From: Chryseobacterium sp. 52
Lineage (GTDB): Bacteria > Bacteroidota > Bacteroidia > Flavobacteriales > Weeksellaceae
Length of the DNA stretch: 64,000 nt
Reading direction: 5' to 3'
NCBI RefSeq assembly: GCF_002754245.1
Contig: NZ_PEEX01000001.1
Coordinates: 2,832,001-2,896,000 of the forward strand
A program made the translations under genes and the position numbers. Below are positions 60,480 through 64,000 of the stretch, piece by piece; within the stretch, counting starts at the first letter, position 1; each line of letters begins with the position of its first letter. Below the pieces are notes generated by a model. That model was not told the DNA's origin. It searched no databases and saw only the letters and a program-made list of their open reading frames with translations.

Positions 60480-61355
60480 ATGCATAAAGCAGGATTTGTA
60501 AACATAGTTGGAAAACCCAATGCCGGAAAATCTACCTTATTAAATCAATTAATGGGAGAGAAACTGGCTATTGTAACACAAAAAGCACAGACCACCCGCC
60601 ATAGAATTTTTGGAATTTATAATGAAGAAGATTTACAGATCGTATTTTCTGATACTCCCGGAGTTTTAGACCCAAAATACGGTTTACAGGAAAAAATGAT
60701 GGATTTTGTAAAGGATTCTTTACAGGATGCCGATGTATTTTTATTTATCGTAGACGTTACAGATAAAGCAGAACCTTCAGAATTTTTAATTGATAAACTG
60801 AATAAAATCCCCGTTCCAGTCTTATTATTGCTTAATAAAGTAGACCAGACCAATCAGGAAGGGTTGGAAAAACTGGTAGGAGAATGGCACGAGAGAATTC
60901 CAAAAGCGGAAATTCTTCCTATTTCAGCATTGAATGCTTTTAATACGGATGTTATTCTGCCAAAGCTGAAATCCATGTTGCCGGAAAATCCGGCTTACTA
61001 CGACAAAGATATGTACACGGATAAGCCTGAAAGGTTTTTCGTCAATGAAGCGATCCGTGAGAAAATCCTTCTGAATTATGATAAAGAAATTCCTTATTCT
61101 GTAGAAGTTGTTACTGAGCAGTTTAAAGAAAAAGAAGGAATTATTTTCATAGATTCTATTATCTACGTGGAAAGAGATACGCAGAAAGGAATTATTATTG
61201 GACATAAAGGTGAAGCCATTAAAAAAGTAGGGACGGAAGCCAGAATTGATCTGGAAAAATTCTTTGCGAAAAAAATTCATTTGAATCTCTTTGTGAAAGT
61301 AAAAAAAGACTGGCGTAAAAATGACAGAGATCTGAAAAATTTCGGATATAGGTAA
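60480..61355 (+). CDS. era: GTPase Era
   Basis: A 291-residue GTPase with an N-terminal Ras-like domain: P-loop GKPNAGKST (11-19), switch region AQTTRHRIFGIY, DTPGVLDPKYGLQEKM and NKVD in LLLLNKVDQ. Residues about 195-290 form the KH domain (GIIIGHKGEAIKKVGTEAR) that binds the 3' end of 16S rRNA during small-subunit assembly. The start at 60480 (MHKAGFVNIVGKPNAGK) is typical of Era; the in-frame ATG at 60375 would add 35 unusual residues and lies upstream of the -7 box. Confidence 0.95.
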   Translation: MHKAGFVNIVGKPNAGKSTLLNQLMGEKLAIVTQKAQTTRHRIFGIYNEEDLQIVFSDTPGVLDPKYGLQEKMMDFVKDSLQDADVFLFIVDVTDKAEPSEFLIDKLNKIPVPVLLLLNKVDQTNQEGLEKLVGEWHERIPKAEILPISALNAFNTDVILPKLKSMLPENPAYYDKDMYTDKPERFFVNEAIREKILLNYDKEIPYSVEVVTEQFKEKEGIIFIDSIIYVERDTQKGIIIGHKGEAIKKVGTEARIDLEKFFAKKIHLNLFVKVKKDWRKNDRDLKNFGYR

Positions 61356-61421
61356 ACTAAAAAGCTTGTGATTCCGTTCTATTAAAAGATTTTTATTACC
61401 TTTAGTCTAAATTTTTAGTAA

Positions 61422-61850
61422 ATGAACTATTTCAAGTCAAACTCCAGCTCAGTACCTAAAGATATTATTTTATTAGTAGTGAGAGTGTTCGTTGGTTTTG
61501 CCATGCTTTCTCACGGTTTTCCTAAGCTTCAGATGCTTTTGGAAGGCGGTAAAATTGAATTTTTCGACTTTATAGGATTAGGTCCTTTGGTGACCCTGAT
61601 TCTTACTGTTGTTGCTGAGTTTGCCTGTTCAATACTCCTTATATTAGGACTTTTTACTAGAATTTCTTTAGGCTTTCTGGTCTTTACAATGATCATTGCC
61701 GCTTTTGTAGTTCATGGAGCAGATCCTTTTGAAAAAAGAGAAATGAGTCTGATTTATCTTTCCGTTTATCTTCTCCTGATGGCTTTTGGTGCAGGGAAAG
61801 TATCGGTAGATCATATGATAGAAAAGAGAAAAAGAGCTTCAGACTGGTAA
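61422..61850 (+). CDS. DoxX-family membrane protein
   Basis: A 142-residue inner-membrane protein with four hydrophobic helices. LLVVRVFVGFAMLSHGFPKLQ at the first helix, with conserved Gly, His and Lys, is the DoxX (PF07681) hallmark, followed by FIGLGPLVTLILTVVAEFACSILLILGLF. The family includes subunits of thiosulphate:quinone reductase and redox-linked proteins, but most bacterial members are uncharacterised. It lies 66 bases after era and is probably read from the same transcript or a nearby promoter. Confidence 0.87.
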   Translation: MNYFKSNSSSVPKDIILLVVRVFVGFAMLSHGFPKLQMLLEGGKIEFFDFIGLGPLVTLILTVVAEFACSILLILGLFTRISLGFLVFTMIIAAFVVHGADPFEKREMSLIYLSVYLLLMAFGAGKVSVDHMIEKRKRASDW

Positions 61851-61872
61851 TTCAGTCGGGAAAATATATAAT

Positions 61873-61902
61873 AAAAGAGCATTAATTTTAATGCTCTTTT
61901 TT
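61873..61902. terminator. Terminator between DoxX gene and bacteriocin-like peptide gene
   Basis: Thirteen-base arms AAAAGAGCATTAA / TTAATGCTCTTTT with two bases between, followed by TTTATTTT. It can serve both convergent genes. Confidence 0.82.
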
Positions 61903-61914
61903 ATTTTATTAAAA

Positions 61915-62070
61915 TTAGCACGGATATGAAGGCGGTAAACAATCCCAGACAGGAGCACCGTTTTCATCTCTTCCTGTAACGCAAGCTTTATAGTCTAGGT
62001 CACACGAAGGTGCACTTCCTCCTTTGATTGTTTTCAAATCTTTTTTAGATAATCTTTTTAAATTTTTCAT
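61915..62070 (-). CDS. Double-glycine bacteriocin-like peptide
   Basis: A 51-residue peptide. The leader MKNLKRLSKKDLKTIKGG ends in a Gly-Gly site of the kind cut by C39-peptidase ABC exporters; the 33-residue core starts SAPSCDLDYKACVTG and ends SYPC. The core has four cysteines (C23, C30, C44, C51), which could form two disulphides. The leader resembles those of bacteriocin-like peptides annotated in Chryseobacterium (from memory). No exporter, immunity or modification gene is adjacent in this window. The product could be a toxin, a signal or a peptide of other role. A terminator follows at 61902-61873. Confidence 0.8.
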   Translation of the reverse strand: MKNLKRLSKKDLKTIKGGSAPSCDLDYKACVTGRDENGAPVWDCLPPSYPC

Positions 62071-62094
62071 AATGTATATATTGATTTTTTGATG

Positions 62095-62102
62095 GTACTA
62101 AT
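62095..62102 (-). promoter_or_regulatory. Candidate -7 box of the GG-peptide gene
   Basis: Minus strand TATATTAG, one mismatch from TAnnTTTG, 24 bases before the peptide ATG. It shares the 127-base gap with the divergent S9 peptidase gene. Confidence 0.3.
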
Positions 62103-62173
62103 ATAGAGATATTTAATTATTTCACAAGATCGTGTATTAATAGTAACGTTTTTACTTGTATTCCAAAAATCAC

Positions 62174-62181
62174 TACATTCG
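62174..62181 (+). promoter_or_regulatory. Candidate -7 box of the S9 peptidase gene
   Basis: TACATTCG, one mismatch from TAnnTTTG, 16 bases before the ATG at 62198. The same C variant is seen before the retropepsin-like gene. Confidence 0.3.
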
Positions 62182-62197
62182 TAGAAAATGAATTTAT

Positions 62198-64000
62198 ATG
62201 AAGATAAAACTAACAATTTGCCTTCTGGCATTTCTCAATTTCTATGATGCTCAGGAGAATATTACGTATCAAAAACCTTCTGCAGAGATTCTAAAGCTTG
62301 CAGACTACGAGAGACCTCCAAGCGTTCTGATGAACAGCAAAAAAGATTGGGTAGTTTTTACTTACCGTCCTACATACAAAACACTTGAAGACCTTAATCA
62401 GCAGGAAATGAAACTGGCAGGATTAAGAATCAATCCCGTTACTAATATTTCAAGCAGTGTAACATACTCAAATAATCTGAAGATCAGAAAGATCAATGAT
62501 AAAAATGAGACTCAGGTAAAGAACCTTCCTGCCAATCCTAAAATTACTTATATTTCATTTTCACCGGACGAAAAAAAACTGGCGTTTACCAATACGACAG
62601 CTAAAGGAGTTGAACTATGGATGGTAGATATGGAAACCGCTTCGGCTAAAAAAATTACTGGGGACAATCTTAACGCAAACTTAGGAACACCTTACAGCTG
62701 GTATAATGATTCACAGAGTTTTCTGATCAGAACCCTTCCTCAGAACAGACCTGCGCTGATTGATGCCAGTAAAGATCTTCCAACCGGACCTATTGTTTCT
62801 ACAGCTGACGGTAAAGTTTCCCAAAACAGAACCTACCAGGATCTTTTAAAGAATCCTCAGGATGAAAAAAACTTCGAGGTTCTTACAGCTTCTGAAATCT
62901 ATAATGCAGATCTTAACGGAACTCTTAAAAAAGTAAAAGATCAGGATATGTATTCAGGTTTAAGCTTTTCTCCGGACGGAAATTATTTAATGGCGACTGT
63001 CATCAAAAAACCATTTTCCTATATCGTTCCTTTAAACAGATTTCCCATGACGGCAACTGTCTATGATATGAAAGGAAATACTGTAAAAGTAGTAAACGAT
63101 GTGCCTCTGAATGAAATAATGCCTAAAGGATTTTCATCTGTAAGAGCAGGGAAAAGAAGTATGTTCTGGAGAAGCGATGCACCGGCTACATTATTGTTTG
63201 CAGAAGCATTGGACGGAGGTGATCAGTCTAAAATAGCAGAATACAGAGATGAGATCTTTACATGGGAAGCCCCGTTTTCCGCCGCTCCGAAATCTTTCTT
63301 CAAAACAAAACAGAGATTTGAAGGCGTAAGCTGGACTAATGACCATTATGCTGTAGTTTCTGAAGGTTGGTATGACACAAGAAATACAAAATCTTTCTTA
63401 GTTGACCTTAATAACGGAGAATCAAAAACCATTGATGATAGAAACTATCAGGATGTTTACAGTGATCCCGGGAATTTTAACACCGCTAAAAATCAGTACG
63501 GCAGATCTGTTATTGATATGAAAGGAGGAAAGGCTTATCTTATCGGAGATGGATTTACGAAAGAGGGGCAGCATCCTTTTATAGACGAAATGGATGTGAA
63601 ATCACTTAAAAAGAAAAGACTCTATACTTCCAATGTGAAGAACGCTAAAGAAGAGATCATCGATATTCTTAATCCTTCAAAAGGAGAAATATTAACGACT
63701 CAACAGTCTCCAAGCCTGTATCCGAACTATTTTAAAAAGAATATTAAATCTAATAAAGCAGAAGCGGTAACCAATTTTGCCAATCCTTTTGAAAGCATTA
63801 AAGATGTATATAAAGAAGTAATTACCTACAAAAGAAATGACGGGGTTACTTTAACAGGGACGCTTTATCTGCCTGCGAATTACGACAGAAAAGCTAAGAA
63901 GGAGAAACTTCCTCTGCTGATCTGGGCTTATCCTACAGAATACAAGGATAAAAATACGGCAGGCCAGAACACCCAGAACCCGAACGACTTTACATTCCCA
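62198..64000 (+). CDS. S9-family (prolyl oligopeptidase-like) secreted peptidase, N-terminal part
   Basis: The first 601 codons of a gene that runs off the window. A signal peptide at 1-18 (ending YDAQ) is followed by PSAEILKLADYERPPSVLM and a beta-propeller-like region with WD/PD40-type repeats such as ITYISFSPDEKKLAFTN and GLSFSPDGNYLMAT. Near the edge, VYKEVITYKRNDGVTLTGTLYLPANYD begins the alpha/beta hydrolase domain; the catalytic Ser, Asp and His are outside. The layout fits Bacteroidota S9 peptidases similar to plant glutamyl endopeptidase. It is divergent from the small GG-peptide gene, with 127 bases between. Confidence 0.88.
   Translation, partial: MKIKLTICLLAFLNFYDAQENITYQKPSAEILKLADYERPPSVLMNSKKDWVVFTYRPTYKTLEDLNQQEMKLAGLRINPVTNISSSVTYSNNLKIRKINDKNETQVKNLPANPKITYISFSPDEKKLAFTNTTAKGVELWMVDMETASAKKITGDNLNANLGTPYSWYNDSQSFLIRTLPQNRPALIDASKDLPTGPIVSTADGKVSQNRTYQDLLKNPQDEKNFEVLTASEIYNADLNGTLKKVKDQDMYSGLSFSPDGNYLMATVIKKPFSYIVPLNRFPMTATVYDMKGNTVKVVNDVPLNEIMPKGFSSVRAGKRSMFWRSDAPATLLFAEALDGGDQSKIAEYRDEIFTWEAPFSAAPKSFFKTKQRFEGVSWTNDHYAVVSEGWYDTRNTKSFLVDLNNGESKTIDDRNYQDVYSDPGNFNTAKNQYGRSVIDMKGGKAYLIGDGFTKEGQHPFIDEMDVKSLKKKRLYTSNVKNAKEEIIDILNPSKGEILTTQQSPSLYPNYFKKNIKSNKAEAVTNFANPFESIKDVYKEVITYKRNDGVTLTGTLYLPANYDRKAKKEKLPLLIWAYPTEYKDKNTAGQNTQNPNDFTFP

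Overview
The window is chromosomal DNA from a member of the Flavobacteriia, most probably Chryseobacterium or a close relative. The evidence is the low GC content, TAnnTTTG -7 promoter boxes with weak or absent Shine-Dalgarno sequences, SusC/SusD pairs, type IX secretion (T9SS) C-terminal sorting domains, GLPGLI-family proteins and many secreted proteins of unknown function. I found no rRNA, tRNA, CRISPR array, prophage or transposase.

Layout. 1-4.1 kb: the end of an FKBP isomerase, an AT-rich two-helix membrane protein recalling putative abortive-infection proteins, a retropepsin-like/PDZ protease and small orphans. 4.2-8.3 kb: a tandem operon of three M28-family secreted peptidases, one of which has lost active-site residues. 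8.3-13.3 kb: a serine-biosynthesis cluster (serC, serA, DUF1015), then a ferredoxin divergent from a LuxC-like acyl-CoA reductase. 13.4-17.7 kb: BI-1 membrane protein, peroxiredoxin/thioredoxin/small helical protein, and a class I aminotransferase. 17.9-28 kb: GLPGLI protein, a fourth M28 peptidase, rsmG, a coupled lipoprotein/DUF922/AddB-like nuclease run, a T9SS-exported alpha/beta hydrolase and glutaryl-CoA dehydrogenase.

28.1-40.7 kb is a polysaccharide utilization locus: a NrtR/AraR-type Nudix regulator and MFS transporter on the minus strand, divergent from susC, susD, GH30, GH3, GH16 and GH30. The enzyme set predicts use of a beta-1,3/1,6-glucan (laminarin or fungal wall glucan): GH16 and GH30 cut outside or at the surface, SusCD imports oligomers, GH3 releases glucose and the MFS protein may take it in.

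40.7-64 kb: fabI, an LEA-like protein, tag, a YadA-head-like secreted repeat protein, a nucleoside phosphorylase with a decayed duplicate of its 3' end beside it, a di-heme peroxidase, a PhoX/DUF839 T9SS protein, an LRR protein, a SUI1 factor, gpmI, an acyl-ACP desaturase, a HAD phosphatase, map plus a methyltransferase, an SMR exporter with a Crp-like regulator, era, a DoxX protein, a 51-residue double-glycine bacteriocin-like peptide and the first two thirds of an S9 peptidase that runs off the window.

The items most worth a second look are the GG-leader peptide, the M28 array with its probable pseudoenzyme, the glucan locus and its candidate operator, the phosphorylase remnant, the permuted intergenic repeat modules, and dyads at the peroxiredoxin and YadA-like promoters. 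I saw no clearly new multi-gene system; the candidates listed are individual anomalies. All family assignments rest on reading motifs, not on database searches.
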